Made by a program: the position numbers and the translations under genes. Positions 1 through 12,198 of a stretch of DNA of 64,000 nt are shown piece after piece; within the stretch, counting starts at the first letter, position 1, and each line of letters starts with the position of its first letter. The stretch lies in the NCBI GenBank assembly GCA_016758965.1, contig JAEPRB010000087.1:81821-145820 (forward strand). Reading direction: 5' to 3'. The notes under the pieces are model-generated. The model did no database searches. It saw nothing but the letters and a program-made list of their open reading frames with translations, and had not been told where the DNA came from. Source of the stretch: Circinella minor. Lineage: Eukaryota; Mucoromycota; Mucoromycetes; Mucorales; Lichtheimiaceae.

Positions 1-353
1 TGATGGATGCATCAAATTGCAGCCACCGGACATATGGGATGCATATATAATTTAACTCTGATCTCGTCTTCTTTTTTGATTTATTGTTCAACCGAAAATA
101 CATTCATATTATTTTCAAAGACTCTTTTTTTCTTGGGGGAGCCCTTTCTTTTATATATGACTACCCATTTTTATTTACTAACAATTACTACGTTATTCTT
201 AGTAGCTACTATTAGTTAATAAATAATTCGAAAGAAGCTCTTTGATTTATTTACTTTCGAAATTGTAGTTTAGAGCGTATGGCACCAAAAATGAGAACCT
301 TTTTAACTGCATGCATGATGATACATGTCAGCAATATACCAACTACAACCTAC

Positions 354-677
354 TCTTCTCATTTATTTCCTCTCTCTCTCACACACCTTCTCCCCCAAAA
401 TATAATAATTCATTATTTACCTTCCCCCCCCCCCAATCCCAATACTTTATTGCTGATGATGATGACGATGTTGTAACTTTTTATAAATACTATGAAACCT
501 TCTTTTTTTTTACCCCTCTTCTTCTTTTCTTTTTCTTTTTTTTCTTTTCAATATTCCTCTCTTTTTGTTTTCTTTTTTCCCTTTCTCCTTTTTTTTTGTT
601 TATTAAACTTTTTATCTTTACAACCATATTATATTATTCATATAATTAGACTCTTTGTATATATATATATATATATA
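354..677 (+). promoter_or_regulatory. Pyrimidine-rich promoter tract and TA repeat upstream of the Sel1 gene
   Basis: The 5' region of the Sel1-repeat gene is an almost pure C/T tract on the coding strand (about 354-600), followed by an alternating TA run (about 659-677) some 50 bases before the chosen ATG. CT-rich leaders of this kind are common upstream of fungal genes. The long open frame through this tract, rich in Phe and Ser, is a composition artefact and not an N-terminal extension. The rest of 1-353 shows nothing recognisable. Confidence 0.45.
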
Positions 678-728
678 CAAGTTATAATATTTTATCATCT
701 ACTTTATAGTATATCATTGCATGTCATC

Positions 729-3538
729 ATGTCAACGTCTGTTTTGGATCAAATTGTACAATCATCACGACGAGCACTTATCAAATTACAACATCATCAT
801 AACAATCATCATAATAATCATAAAAAGCAACAACGATCCAGTATCAAAAAATACAGTATTCAACCAATAAATGATCATGCCGCCTTGGTAATGTTAGCTG
901 AAGATTATCTTTTTGGACGGAATGACAAACCGTGCGATCAAGCACTTGCCGTGGAGTTGTTACACACGGCCCATGACTATGCACCCGCGCAAGCTATCCT
1001 TGGATTCTGCAGAGAATTCGGACTTGGTGCTGAACAGGATTTTCCTGCAGCCGCAAATTATTATATGGCAGCAGCAACTTCATCATCAACACCGTCATCC
1101 TTATTACAACTACAAAAAAGCAAAGAATTACACCTTAATTATAATCATAATAATAATAGCAGTAGCAGTAGAAGCAGCAGCAGCAGTAGTAGTAATAGTA
1201 GTAATAGTAACGATATTGTTACTGATGACAAAAATAATAAGAGCAACAAAAAAGAACAAGGATATTATTATAATGAAGAAGATTTACGAATGCTGGCCAT
1301 ACTAAGACTGGCTTTTTTACGAAAATATGGTCGACCAGGTATCAAGATTGACAGAAGTGAATCGGAACATTGGGAATCGCTTGTACAGCAAGACAGTAAC
1401 AGAAATATTGCAATTAGTTGGTTACAAAAAGCGGCATCCGAGGGTCAATGTGCTGCTAGTCAATATTGTCTTGGTGTATGCTTTCATGATGGTATAGGTG
1501 TCCCCAGGAACCCACATGCTGCATTCGGGTGGTACAAAAAAAGCGCCGAGCAAGGCAATTGTCGCGGTCAGGGCATTCTAGGTTATTGCTATGGGGAAGG
1601 CTTTGGTATTGAAAAGGATCAACAAATGGCTCTAAAATACTATCATTTAGCTGCAAGTCAAGGTGAAACAGTGGCAATTTATAATATTGGGTAAAACTTT
1701 TTTTGTTTCATTATTATCATTGCTATTAGTACTATTATTATCATTGCTATCTTTATTAGTATTATGATTTCTGTGATTTATATTTATCTATAATAACAAA
1801 AAAACTAAATTAAGTTAATTAAAACTTTTTCAATTATAAAGATATTGTTATGAAGATGGCATAGGTGTTGAAAAAAATGTTCAAGAAGCTGTGAAATGGT
1901 ATCGAATGTCTGCCGAAAAGGGTAATGCCTTTGCACAAAATTCGCTTGGGTAAATATATAATTATTGTTATTATTATTTTCTACTATTAATATCTCTTTT
2001 TTTTTGTAAGACTAAACAAAAGCAATTCATTTTATGCACAAAATAAAAAAAAACAGTTATTGTTTTGAAGATGGTATCGGGGTTGAAAAGGATGTAGAAC
2101 AAGCTGCTCTTTGGTATCAACGATCTGCAGAACAAGGTTACCCCTGGGCTCAGTGTAATCTTGGTTACTGTTTTCAGAATGGCATTGGATTGCCACAAGA
2201 TGCTTCCATGGGCGCTTACTGGTACGCCGAAGCAGCACGACAAGGTCACTCTCGTGCACAACACAACTTAGGTTTCTGTAAACAAAACGCGATTGGCGTT
2301 GAATGCAATGAACAAGAGGCAGTAAAGTGGTACAAGAAGTCCGCACAACAAGGGAATATCTTTGCTTTTCATTCACTTGGGTAAATATCTTTCTTTTTTT
2401 TTACACTATTACATATGAATTGAAAAATATGTGTACAGCATAGGCCAGAACTCATAATATCATTCTCATCATCACTGGTGATGCATTTGTTTTGGTTTTC
2501 TTTTTTTTAACTATATAAATAGATTTTGTTATCAGAATGGTATTGGTGTTGAACGAAATGAACAAGAAGCAGTATATTGGTATACACTAAGTGCAAAAAA
2601 GAATCATGCTCCTGCACAATTATCATTAGGCTTTTGCTTGCGTAATGGTGTTGGTATTGAAAAGGATGAACGTGAGGCAATACGATGGTTTACTTTGGCT
2701 GCTGAGCAAGGAAATGCTCTAGCTCAGAATTCTTTGGGTTTTTGTTTTGAAGAAAGTATCGGAATGGATAACGCAGATCCCAAACAAGCTGTCTATTGGT
2801 ACCAAATGTCTGCCAACCAAAATAATCCTTGGGCACAATGTAATCTTGGTTATTGTAAGTGAAAAAAAAAGTTTTCAATAATGAATGTTTAATTATTATT
2901 TTACTCACTCAAATCGTTCCACAATTTTTTTTTGAAAAAAAAAAAAAAAAAAAAAAAAAAACAGGTTATGCAAATGGCATAGGTGTAGAAATGGATCCAT
3001 CACGTGCTGTACAATGGTATCGTCGTGCAGCAGTCCAAAATCATGCACGCGCGTTGGACAAATTGGGCGTTCATCTACAAACAGGCATTGGCGTACGACA
3101 AAATCATACATTGGCGGCAAAATATTTCCGTCGAGCGGCAGAACAAGGACATACTGCAGCACAATATCATCTAGGCTTATGTTATGAACGAGGTATGGGC
3201 GTATCTGTCAGTTTACAAGAAGCTTTATTTTGGTTTGAACGTGCTGCTTTGGTATGTTACTATATATATATATAAGATTTCATTTTGCTGGATGTTTTAA
3301 GGAAAAAATTAATAGTATTGGTTTGCTTTTGTTGGAACTAATAATGGGCCATTTCTTGCATGGTAATATTAAATAATAGACGGGTTGCCGAAATTCACAT
3401 GAGCGATTACGACGATTGTTGCTACGTTACTGTTTAGAGAATGCTTCAGTAGCAGACATGCTGGAGTCCGAACAATTGTTTCCAAAAAGCTTCCAATCGA
3501 TCGGATGGATTGCCGGCTACAGTGCCCCAGCCGCTTAA
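729..3538 (+). CDS. Sel1-repeat (HCP/TPR-like) protein, six exons
   Basis: Exons 729-1690, 1842-1949, 2057-2380, 2523-2854, 2965-3251 and 3380-3538 join in frame to about 723 residues. From about residue 40 to the end the protein is a string of 36-residue Sel1 units with the repeated pattern A-x-x-x-LG-x-C/Y-x-x-G-x-GV-x-x-D-x-x-x-A-x-x-W-Y. Four of the five introns fall at or near the Leu-Gly (or Gly-Tyr-Cys) joint of a unit, which suggests growth by exon duplication. A Ser/Asn homopolymer stretch (around residues 130-175) interrupts an early repeat. Such solenoids act as adaptors, for example the Skt5/Chs4 activators of chitin synthase in fungi. No C-terminal CAAX box is present, so a Skt5-type prenylated activator is not supported. 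The start at 729 was chosen because the upstream frame is low-complexity CT DNA. Confidence 0.85.
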
Positions 3539-5779
3539 AAAAGCATCTATTTAATATCATTATGCTACAAATTACTTTCATACCCTCTTCTATTTTTGGT
3601 TTTTTTTTTTTTTTGATTTTGAGGGAAGAAAAAAAAGTTTTTATTTTTATTTTTATTTTTGTAATTCTTCATCTACTAAAACATATTATCATCCCCCCAC
3701 CCCTACTCTAGTACTTTTTTAATATTTCCCTCCTCAGTTTTTAAACTTTACAAGTACCCTCATCAGCATATAAACATATATGTATATACACCTTAATAAT
3801 TACATAGCATATTCAAAACATTATTTTTTTCTTGCAGTTATCTTTTTTTATAATATAATATTTGTACAATTCAATTGTTTTTCTACTATTTTCTTTTTCT
3901 TTTTCTTTTTCTCAAAATTTTGCTTCTTTAATAAAACTTGTTATCATTGCTTTTTTTTATTTTCTTATCATCACTCTATTGTCAAGGTAACACATATTTT
4001 TTGGTTGATATGTACACAATTGACAATCTGGATTGATTTTTTTTTGGATTTCTCGTATTACGTAATTTTTCCCCACGTTCACTTCGGAGCACTTGATCCG
4101 AAGAAGAATAAATTGATCTGATGCAATTTTATATTTTTGACACAACTTCTCCTCATTTACATTTTTTTCAAATGACGTGTTTCTCAATAAAGTGTTTTTT
4201 ATGCACGTTCTCTGTATCATCTTTATGATTAGTGTAATTAGTAAAATGATTCATTTTAAACATCATACATACGTTCAATTCCTGCTCTCTCTTTTTAAAT
4301 TGGTTACAATACGGAATACTAGTACACAAAAACGCTTTAAATTACAATGACACAGTCATCATCAATGGGTAAATCTATAGGCACTACGTATAATAAAAAA
4401 AATATAAACATCAATTAAATTCAAGTTATTCCATGTGGTGTTTTTTTTTCTTTGTTACTCTATATAGCCTAAACGTGCCACATTATTTACTATTTTAATC
4501 GTGATAGGGTTGTTCTAGTTGTGTAACTTTATTAGTTCTAATTTGTTTTCTTTGATTTCATTATATATCGGAATTAGCAATCCGGAGAAAAGAGCAGAGC
4601 TTACAACTATTTTTCTTGATTTTGCTTTTGTTTTTTGTTGTTACTTGAAATGTTTCTGGTGGTACAAACTATAGAACTGGTGACCAAATAACATTTGCCT
4701 CTCTTCTTTTTCTTTGTGCTCTTTTATAACGCATTTAACACCATTAATAACTGTCTTAACTCCCCTTTAATCAAATGTTTATTAACATTCATGTTACACT
4801 ATTTCTACAAAAACAACAAGTGAACACAAACAACGCCACCGTCACCATTATCTTTCATTGCAGCAGTATGTTAAAACAGTAATATTTGAAGCCATTTTAA
4901 CTTGTTGTATTCCTGTATTAATTTTAATTTTGCAAATAATTATTTCAATTTATTGAGATGATAAACTTTTATCATTTATCGAATAAACTCATGACATTCC
5001 GTATTTATTTTCATTGTGCTCTTCATTTTAGTTCATATATTTATTTTAATAACTCTACAACATTTTTTCCTTGTAAAAATCAGTTGAATCCGCCATAAAA
5101 AGAAAAGCGAGTTTCTACTATTCGTGATAACATCAGATCGGAAAAGTTATCCGAAAAATGATTCTGCTACATAAATAGTAAACAAAGCCAAGAGAAAATA
5201 ACACAAGTTATCAATTGCCGTAATTTTTTTTATCTTTAAACATACGAAAAGCATTATTTGAGCCCTTGTAATCTACTTATATTTATACTGCCGTTTACCT
5301 GGTGGATCATCTACCTAATAGACTACGTAACAAATAAAATACATACAGCAAGAAAGTTTGCTCGTGATGTGTTGCTCAGAAACAGTATGCAACCATTATA
5401 ATAAATCATGACCAAAATAATATTTACATTGTACGTGACTAGATTTAGACACATTGAGAAAAGCCTGTTTGTGTGATATAATAACGAAAATGACAAACAA
5501 GTTGTTGATATTTTCCTTTTTCTTTTTTTAAATAAAATTTCTATCTCTTTAAATATATTTTTAAAAAGTGGTGGGTGCTGTTTGCTCGCGACTTTGCTAA
5601 TATCTAATTACCAACTATTATTGGAATCAGATATATAGCAACACATGTTAGTATATGTGTCTCTCGTTATAAATTAAATATAAGGTTGTTTCAACTTTGA
5701 TTTTTGATTTTATCAAAACTTCAAGTAGAATGAGCTTATTTTTATTTGTAGAAACAATGTTCATATAAATTATCTATTA
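3539..5779. other. Intergenic, AT-rich, no gene recognised
   Basis: This stretch lies downstream of the Sel1 gene. It has T-rich 3'-flanking DNA and scattered short open frames with no recognisable domain, no codon bias and no splice structure. Nothing can be supported here as a gene or RNA. Confidence 0.5.
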
Positions 5780-6276
5780 TCTATTATTAAAAGACGAATC
5801 TATATTATTAAAATAACAATTTTTACACAAAAAAGGAAATTTTATTAGTAAAACTTACTACTACACAAAAAAGGAAATATGACTGAGTTAAAACTAACAG
5901 ATAATGTATCAAGATAATATATATGTTTCTTCACATACTACAGAAAATTTAATAAGTTCAGAACGGTTCAAAACAAAAGTGTCGATTGATTTTTTTCTGG
6001 ATGTCATACCATATATGTATAATATATTTTCAAACGTGGTTTGATTGAATCATGACATTATTATTATTATTATTTGTGATTTTTTACACTAATATCTGAT
6101 ATATATATTTTTTTTATCTCAAAAAGGATTATACAGCTTTGAATATCGTTGCTACAAGGCGCGAAGCGCCGTTAGGGGTCAAAGGGGGGAACCCCCTTTG
6201 CGACGCAAACCGCTAAATGACCCGAAGCGAAGCGAAGGGGCTCATTTATCCGAGCGAAGCGAGGAAGGGTTGCTAG
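5780..6276 (+). mobile_element. Short Helitron-like non-autonomous element candidate
   Basis: The unit begins with TC (TCTATTATTAAAAGACGAAT at 5780) after an A and ends with CTAG at 6273-6276 followed by a T, fitting the Helitron rule A|TC...CTRR|T. The same 20-base start recurs immediately after the CTAG, at 6277, so two units appear to abut head to tail. The last 120 bases are a GC-rich block with strong hairpins, unlike the AT-rich body. It has no coding capacity. The assignment is inference from termini, supported by a Pif1-type helicase fragment in the next unit. Confidence 0.5.
6157..6262 (+). repeat. GC-rich hairpin block near the element 3' end
   Basis: A sharply GC-rich island in AT-rich DNA. 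It contains GGCGC-GAA-GCGCC, then CAAAGGGGG/CCCCCTTTG as a near-perfect inverted repeat around 6180-6201, then repeated GCGAAGC units and GCTC...GAGC about 17 bases before the terminal CTAG. A diverged copy of its 3' half is at 7998-8094 with the same 'AAATGACCC' and 'AAGGGGCTCATTTA' phrases. Helitrons carry a GC-rich hairpin just inside the 3' end. Confidence 0.6.
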
Positions 6277-7266
6277 TCTATTATTAAAAGACGAATGGTC
6301 GTTATAATTAACGTTTTTGGTAATTCATAAAACCCCGACAATATCCTTCCTTTTTTTTCGCCACTGTACCTTGAAAGTAACATTTGTATTAAAAAACAAA
6401 TTCTTTAGTCTCCTACAAAAAGGAAACAAAAAAGTGGCATTTGTTAAAAGGTAAAAACGGTCTCCTCAGCCTCGTATAATTAAATATTTTCTGTTTACTG
6501 ATTATTCTCGACAACTACTTTCTGTTGTTAAAAGAGACACTCGATCTGAAATTGTTACAAATTATATTAGTGTTCTTGCTTTTAGAGCAGTGTACTAGGT
6601 ATGTAATGCGGAGGAGACTGCTGTTGCTTCGCTGATACACTGAGTACTGTTGAAGATAATGGACAATTCGTGTAATCAGCATTTTTCTTTCCATATCTAG
6701 CAATCTAGCTCTTTTTCTATGATAACTATATATTTTTTAATTTTAAAAGACATTATTGTTTAATATCATAAACTGATTTACACATTTTTGTCACAAAATT
6801 CTATTTCAGTATGTGTTATGCGTAACTGTAAAGTGAGGCAGGAAGAGGTTGTCTTCTATTAAAAATAAAATAGTATTATGGGCCACAAGACAAAAAAAGA
6901 CATTGTTATTTTTTTTCCCGCTTTCAACAACTTCAATATAGATTATTACTAACGAGCTCTCAACAGGTAGCCTTCAGTCAAGTGCTCTTTAATTAAACAA
7001 AAAATAGTGAATTATTGGAAATACGTAGCATTTTTCCAAAGAAGGTGATTGATTCGAGCCATCTTATTAGTTACTACAGTTATACTATATTTAATGAATC
7101 AACTACTGTATAAATAGTTACAACAAACTTTTCACTCCAGATGGGGTTCCACTACTCATTGACACGTTACACTCTATAACTGCCACTTAATAAAAGAAGT
7201 ATTCGCTGTCGGATTGAATCTAAAAATGTAAGCTGATAATTTACCTAAATTGTTGCTGCTATCCTT

Positions 7267-7500
7267 GGTCGTCCAATATTTGCAATGACTACGCAAGGCA
7301 TAGGGTTAAATTTTGCAGCACCCTGGTATTCACCTGGAAGAAGGTGTATTTACACATGATCAGTGCTATGTTGCTCCCTCCAGACCAACAAATTCAAATA
7401 ATATATACATTGCTATTGATCTGTCATTAGTTACTACCACAGCACCAGCTACTGACAACATTATATACCATGAGATACTACTAACATCACCACAAGCAAC
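7267..7500 (+). pseudogene. Pif1-like (Helitron) helicase C-terminal fragment
   Basis: In one frame the DNA reads RPIFAMT (7267-7288). After a frame change it reads LQHPGIHLEEGVFTHDQCYV followed by a serine-arginine motif and NSNNIYIAI. This mirrors the end of Pif1-family helicases: FAMTINKSQGQTL, then an isoleucine-leucine segment, then VFTHGQLYVALSR. The 'INKSQGQTL' part is disrupted and QLYVALSR has changed to QCYVAPSR, so the gene is broken. The frame then runs into the gap at 7529. Such helicases are encoded by Helitrons, and fungi also have a host Pif1; the adjacent terminal motifs favour the transposon origin. Confidence 0.6.
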
Positions 7501-7528
7501 ATTAGCTGAGAAAACTATAACTACAACT

Positions 7529-7972
7529 NNNNNNNNNNNNNNNNNNNNNNNNNNNNNNNNNNNNNNNNNNNNNNNNNNNNNNNNNNNNNNNNNNNNNNNN
7601 NNNNNNNNNNNNNNNNNNNNNNNNNNNNNNNNNNNNNNNNNNNNNNNNNNNNNNNNNNNNNNNNNNNNNNNNNNNNNNNNNNNNNNNNNNNNNNNNNNNN
7701 NNNNNNNNNNNNNNNNNNNNNNNNNNNNNNNNNNNNNNNNNNNNNNNNNNNNNNNNNNNNNNNNNNNNNNNNNNNNNNNNNNNNNNNNNNNNNNNNNNNN
7801 NNNNNNNNNNNNNNNNNNNNNNNNNNNNNNNNNNNNNNNNNNNNNNNNNNNNNNNNNNNNNNNNNNNNNNNNNNNNNNNNNNNNNNNNNNNNNNNNNNNN
7901 NNNNNNNNNNNNNNNNNNNNNNNNNNNNNNNNNNNNNNNNNNNNNNNNNNNNNNNNNNNNNNNNNNNNNNNN
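7529..7972. other. Assembly gap (444 undetermined bases)
   Basis: A run of N. It sits inside the helicase-bearing element, just upstream of its GC-rich hairpin block, so repeats or secondary structure probably broke the assembly. All open frames that cross it are meaningless. Confidence 0.99.
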
Positions 7973-7997
7973 CCACAACCTCAAATTAAACCATTTT

Positions 7998-8094
7998 TTC
8001 CCCAGCGAATGCGCAGCGAAACCGTATGCCGTTAAATGACCCGGAGCGAAGCGAAGGGGCTCATTTAGCCGAGCGAAGCGAGGCAGGAAGAGGT
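7998..8094 (+). repeat. Diverged copy of the GC-rich 3'-end repeat
   Basis: It shares the TTAAATGACCC, GCGAAGCGAAGGGGCTCATT and GAGCGAAGCGAGG phrases with the block at 6157-6262, then ends in GGCAGGAAGAGGTTG instead of GGAAGGGTTGCTAG. The last part (GAGGCAGGAAGAGGTTG) also recurs at about 6836-6852 without the rest, which suggests several overlapping insertions. Confidence 0.65.
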
Positions 8095-11000
8095 TGATTA
8101 TAATAAAATATAAATAGTGATTAGAAATGCTAGCTAACTGCCGCCATATAATATGAATCACGAAAGTAACATAACGTTTAAATTATGGCGTTTTAGTTTT
8201 ATGTTGGGTAAATTTGATAAGAACCCCTTTGAAGGTATTTCGTTTTTAATCCTTTTGCACCATGATACAGTGATATTGAACTTCTTGTAGATCAAATTAA
8301 TTACAATTCTATATTTGTCATTTTAGCCCAACCTACAGTAAATACGAAAACAGTTTCACAGAAACAATCTTTTGGCAGGTACTGTATAATAATAGTGGAC
8401 ATTGTATTTGTCAAATAATTTGTTGAAGCTTTTCATGTAAACACTTATTTAATCAGTACTTTATATATATGGTATTGCTACTATTACTTTATAGACACAC
8501 AAGTTCTTCACTTTTTCTACGTATACGTATCGATTGTTAAACACTACTACTATAGATGAGATACAAAATGCATCAGTCATCAATATTCTATTAATTATCT
8601 TTCTCGTGTAATTAAACATTATGCTGTAGATAACAGTTAGAATAATATCTACTGAGTGCAGATCTCTATATTATTTAATTTTAAAAGTAAAAAAATACTT
8701 GATATTGAATTTATTAAAATAATGTGAAACTACAACCCATTTTTTTAATCATGTTTTCAGAAAAAAATATGATGAGTATAACTACGAATTGTGAATCTAT
8801 CGAGCAAAATTGGGGATGATCAATACGTTACGTACAGTGGCTTCTAAACAAAAAACAAAGTAAGTTACCATAGCTACTCCATCATACTGTCAGTATGTTG
8901 ATATAAAGATTTATAGGGCTTTTATGCAAAAAAGAATAATTTAATGTGGTGTGTTTATATCAAAACGAATAAAAAATTGAAAATTTATCAATATGTTACG
9001 TATATCCTACGAAAATAAGAAAAGATAAAGGAGAATAGTTCAGGATACCTACGTAGACCTGAAAAAAAGTGAAGTCAAAAGAAAAGTTTTCGAACATAGC
9101 ATATTTTACGGTCAAAAGACATATATCATTTATTTTGTCTTTGTTAATTAATAATACACAGTAAAATGACGTTTGACTTTATTGTCGCAAAATTTGTGCT
9201 GTGCAACAATCGAGAATTTTAAATGTTCTACAGCATTACTTTAACGAGATAATAGATGGTTAGAGAATAAAGTTGTTTTTTAGTAATACTGCTGAACGCA
9301 CCAGTAACAGTTTTATATGATAGTTGAATTGTATTTAAAGCCATTTCTGGGGTTATATATTACCATACCAGCAATACAATCCAAAGAACGTTATTCTTAT
9401 GTCCATATAGTACAAGCTAACATTTTGATTTTTCTCACATTAATTTTTTTTTCAATATCATGACATATGATGGTAGGAATGGAAATACATCTATATTCGT
9501 TGATTGACGATATCTCATGGATTCTCAATACTAAATATTTGCTGTTGACGAAATTAGCAAGATGATTGGCAGCAAGAAGTGACCTAACAAAATTATTATT
9601 TTCTAAGCTCATAGTTTTCTCGATACTAATATACCTATAGTCATGCTAAAGAAGAAATGTGCAATCAAACCAGTAGAATGATAGTACTGATTCAAAACAA
9701 AAACATTTCATTTAACTTTGATATTATCGTCCTCATGTAAGAACTATAACATATTTCAATCTATTTTATACATTACTCGTGATGTTAGCCTAGAAATATG
9801 GAATGTATATATGAACGTACTACACTGATAATGCATTTGGGAAACCAAGTATTTTGTCGGTCAGCCATAAAAAAATACAGTATTATGAAATCAAGGAAGT
9901 TAATAAAATAACCATAAAATTCATTGAGTATCAGTTCATGAAAGTATATCAAAAAATACAATTGGTTTTGCTGCAATAATACTGATAGCAGTAGAATATA
10001 TCAAACAATATCATCTTATCAGTCAGCCATTGAACTCTATAATTTTTTTTAGAATAATTCTGCCTATTACATAATATTTAATTTACACTATTAACTGTCC
10101 TTTCCCACCACCTCATTGATGACTGGTATACACACAGGATCGGTGTATAAATCATAATAATTGCAGCACTTGGATTGTAGATATTTCAGAGATAAAGAGG
10201 TTAGAATAATACTTTTTAGAAATATGTTTATATGGTGGGAACTACTAGCAATAAACCCAATGTATTGCATGGATTATTTCATAATCTAATAATAATACAT
10301 TATTCTTTTAAGTGGGATAGTAACATAATCCATGTGGAATAAATTAGCTGAACACTTACCATGTGTATTTAATGTTGAGCACAGTCCATCTATTTAGGAA
10401 ATGATTATGTTACATTTAGCTGGAACGATGTCTATCAATGGTAGCTATTCCCACACGGGAGCGGGTAATATAGTTTATGTAAGAGAAGTAAATAACCTTG
10501 TACTATAAAGGAATATAATTTTTTTTCAAGCGGTCAATAATATTATATAACGCGACTGTTTGGTAACAAAAGCCGTGGGTGATCTTCGTGAACTTTCATT
10601 CCCACTTTTCATAGATATGGTTTGATAATTATAATTGTATACTATCGCCATACTGCTACTGCTACTACTACTACTACTACTACTACTACTAAACAATAGA
10701 TTTAGTTTGTGTTATAATTTGCAGAAATGATAAGTGGCCGTCAATACCATTATTAATTTTTGTTTATCACTTTTTTTTACTGAATTACCAATTTTATTGA
10801 ATTTAAAGTTTTCGTATATATTTACTTGATATGTTCATGATAAGAAATATGGTTAATTAAAAAAAATGTCATCATTTTGTAATTAAAAGCTATATAGTTA
10901 TTGATGGTTTTTATGTAAGAAAAAGAAAGAAACAATCTAAGAACTCAAACATATCGGACTGCTGCCATATTTGTTGAAGATGGGATACTTGTCAATAGCA

Positions 11001-12198
11001 ACGCGCAAATAAGAAGTGGTATTGTAACACAAAAGGGGAAGATCTTGTGCGTGAGTAAATCAAATTATGTAATGTATTTATTGTCACACGATTGTTTTTT
11101 GAAATTTTTTTCTATTGAAGAGGTTTCATACCCAAAAAATAAAGTAAGTCTGGGTATTAAGGACATTTACTGTAGTTCGCTTAACCCTGAACACGTTCCT
11201 AGGGTCTGTGGAGAATCAATTTAAACTCTTCCGAGATACCGTGGATCCCCGCATTTTTCAAATAACATACCAACTCCATCATCATCTATATTTTTTTTCT
11301 AAAGCTATTGTGATACCCAAATAATTGTTGCGCCGTTTCTTTTTTCCTGTTTTTAAAAAATCGTGCGAGTAGTAAATATGATGAAGGGTAGTTGATCCAA
11401 AAAGATGGTTTATTCAAGATCAGCTGCAAATGAGAGAAAGCAAGTGATAAAACAGTGATATCACTATTTTACCAACCAAAAAAATAACGTTTTTTCATCG
11501 CATCCATAGATATTCTTAATTACTGGGTATATGTTATGAATATGTTCAGTAAAAAAAACAAAAAGCTATTACTTTGAAGATTAACAGGTCTTTTCCAAAA
11601 TAAAAATGCTGAAGTTAAATAACCGATAACAGGCAAAACAATTTAGCGACCGGTGTCAAGACATATGAGTATTTGCTTTTTTTTCCTTTTGCAACTATCA
11701 ATGAAAAATAAATAGTGAAGAACATCTTATCGCCAAAAGAAACTATGTAGATCAACTTATTTTTACGGCATAAAAAATGAAAAAAAAAAATAATGACAAT
11801 GTCGGGGGTGAGGGTGGGGGTGGGGAAATTTACGGTTATAATTTTTGTTTTGTCATCATTAAAAACCAACGATAATAATAAAAAAGACTGCATTACTTTA
11901 TCTTAACATGGTTTGTACAAATTACGGTGCATTACTAAGTTTTTAATCATATGCAATAAATAGTGCTTGAAGATACCGTTGTTTTGATAGCTAAAAAGTT
12001 GTACTTTTAAAAATGAATCGCGTGATTTACTCTAAACATAGCAGAACAATCATGGTAGAAGTTGTTTGCTTGTTCACTTTTTTTTCAATGCATGATTATT
12101 TTCATTGTCCGCGAATACATTCTTCTTCACAACCTCTCTCAGTTTTGTGCAAGGTGGAAAGATTATTATTTACTGTTAACCTGACACGAAAACCCACA
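8095..12198. other. Gene-poor AT-rich intergenic region
   Basis: About 4.1 kb with no supportable gene. Short open frames (for example minus strand 9397-9612 and 9785-9976) lack recognisable domains, introns or codon bias. The DNA around 10930-11060 has slightly higher GC and an open reading, possibly eroded coding DNA, but I could not identify it. Confidence 0.5.
10651..10690. repeat. (CTA)n trinucleotide microsatellite
   Basis: About 13 tandem CTA/CTG units: two CTG-containing units followed by a pure CTA array. Intergenic, with no associated gene. Confidence 0.9.

Larger units (their letters stand above)
6277..8094 (+). mobile_element. Degenerate Helitron-like element containing an assembly gap
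   Basis: It begins with the same TC-start motif as the preceding short unit and ends in a diverged copy of the GC-rich 3' block. Between them, on the same strand, is the C-terminal part of a Pif1-like helicase (around 7267-7500) followed by 444 undetermined bases. Helicase C-terminus followed by a 3' hairpin is the order expected for an autonomous Helitron Rep-Hel gene. No Rep/HUH part was recognised in 6300-7260, so the element is probably decayed or rearranged. The right boundary near 8094 is uncertain because no CTRR was found there. Confidence 0.4.

Noticed and set aside
492..728. Upstream in-frame extension of the Sel1 protein
   Set aside because: The translation is Phe/Ser/Leu low complexity from a CT-rich leader; homology starts after 729.
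7502..8161. Long frames across the N-run on both strands
   Set aside because: They consist almost entirely of undetermined bases and have no meaning.
10930..11060. Possible eroded gene (IFVEDGILVNSNAQ)
   Set aside because: A single short open reading without splice context or an identifiable family.
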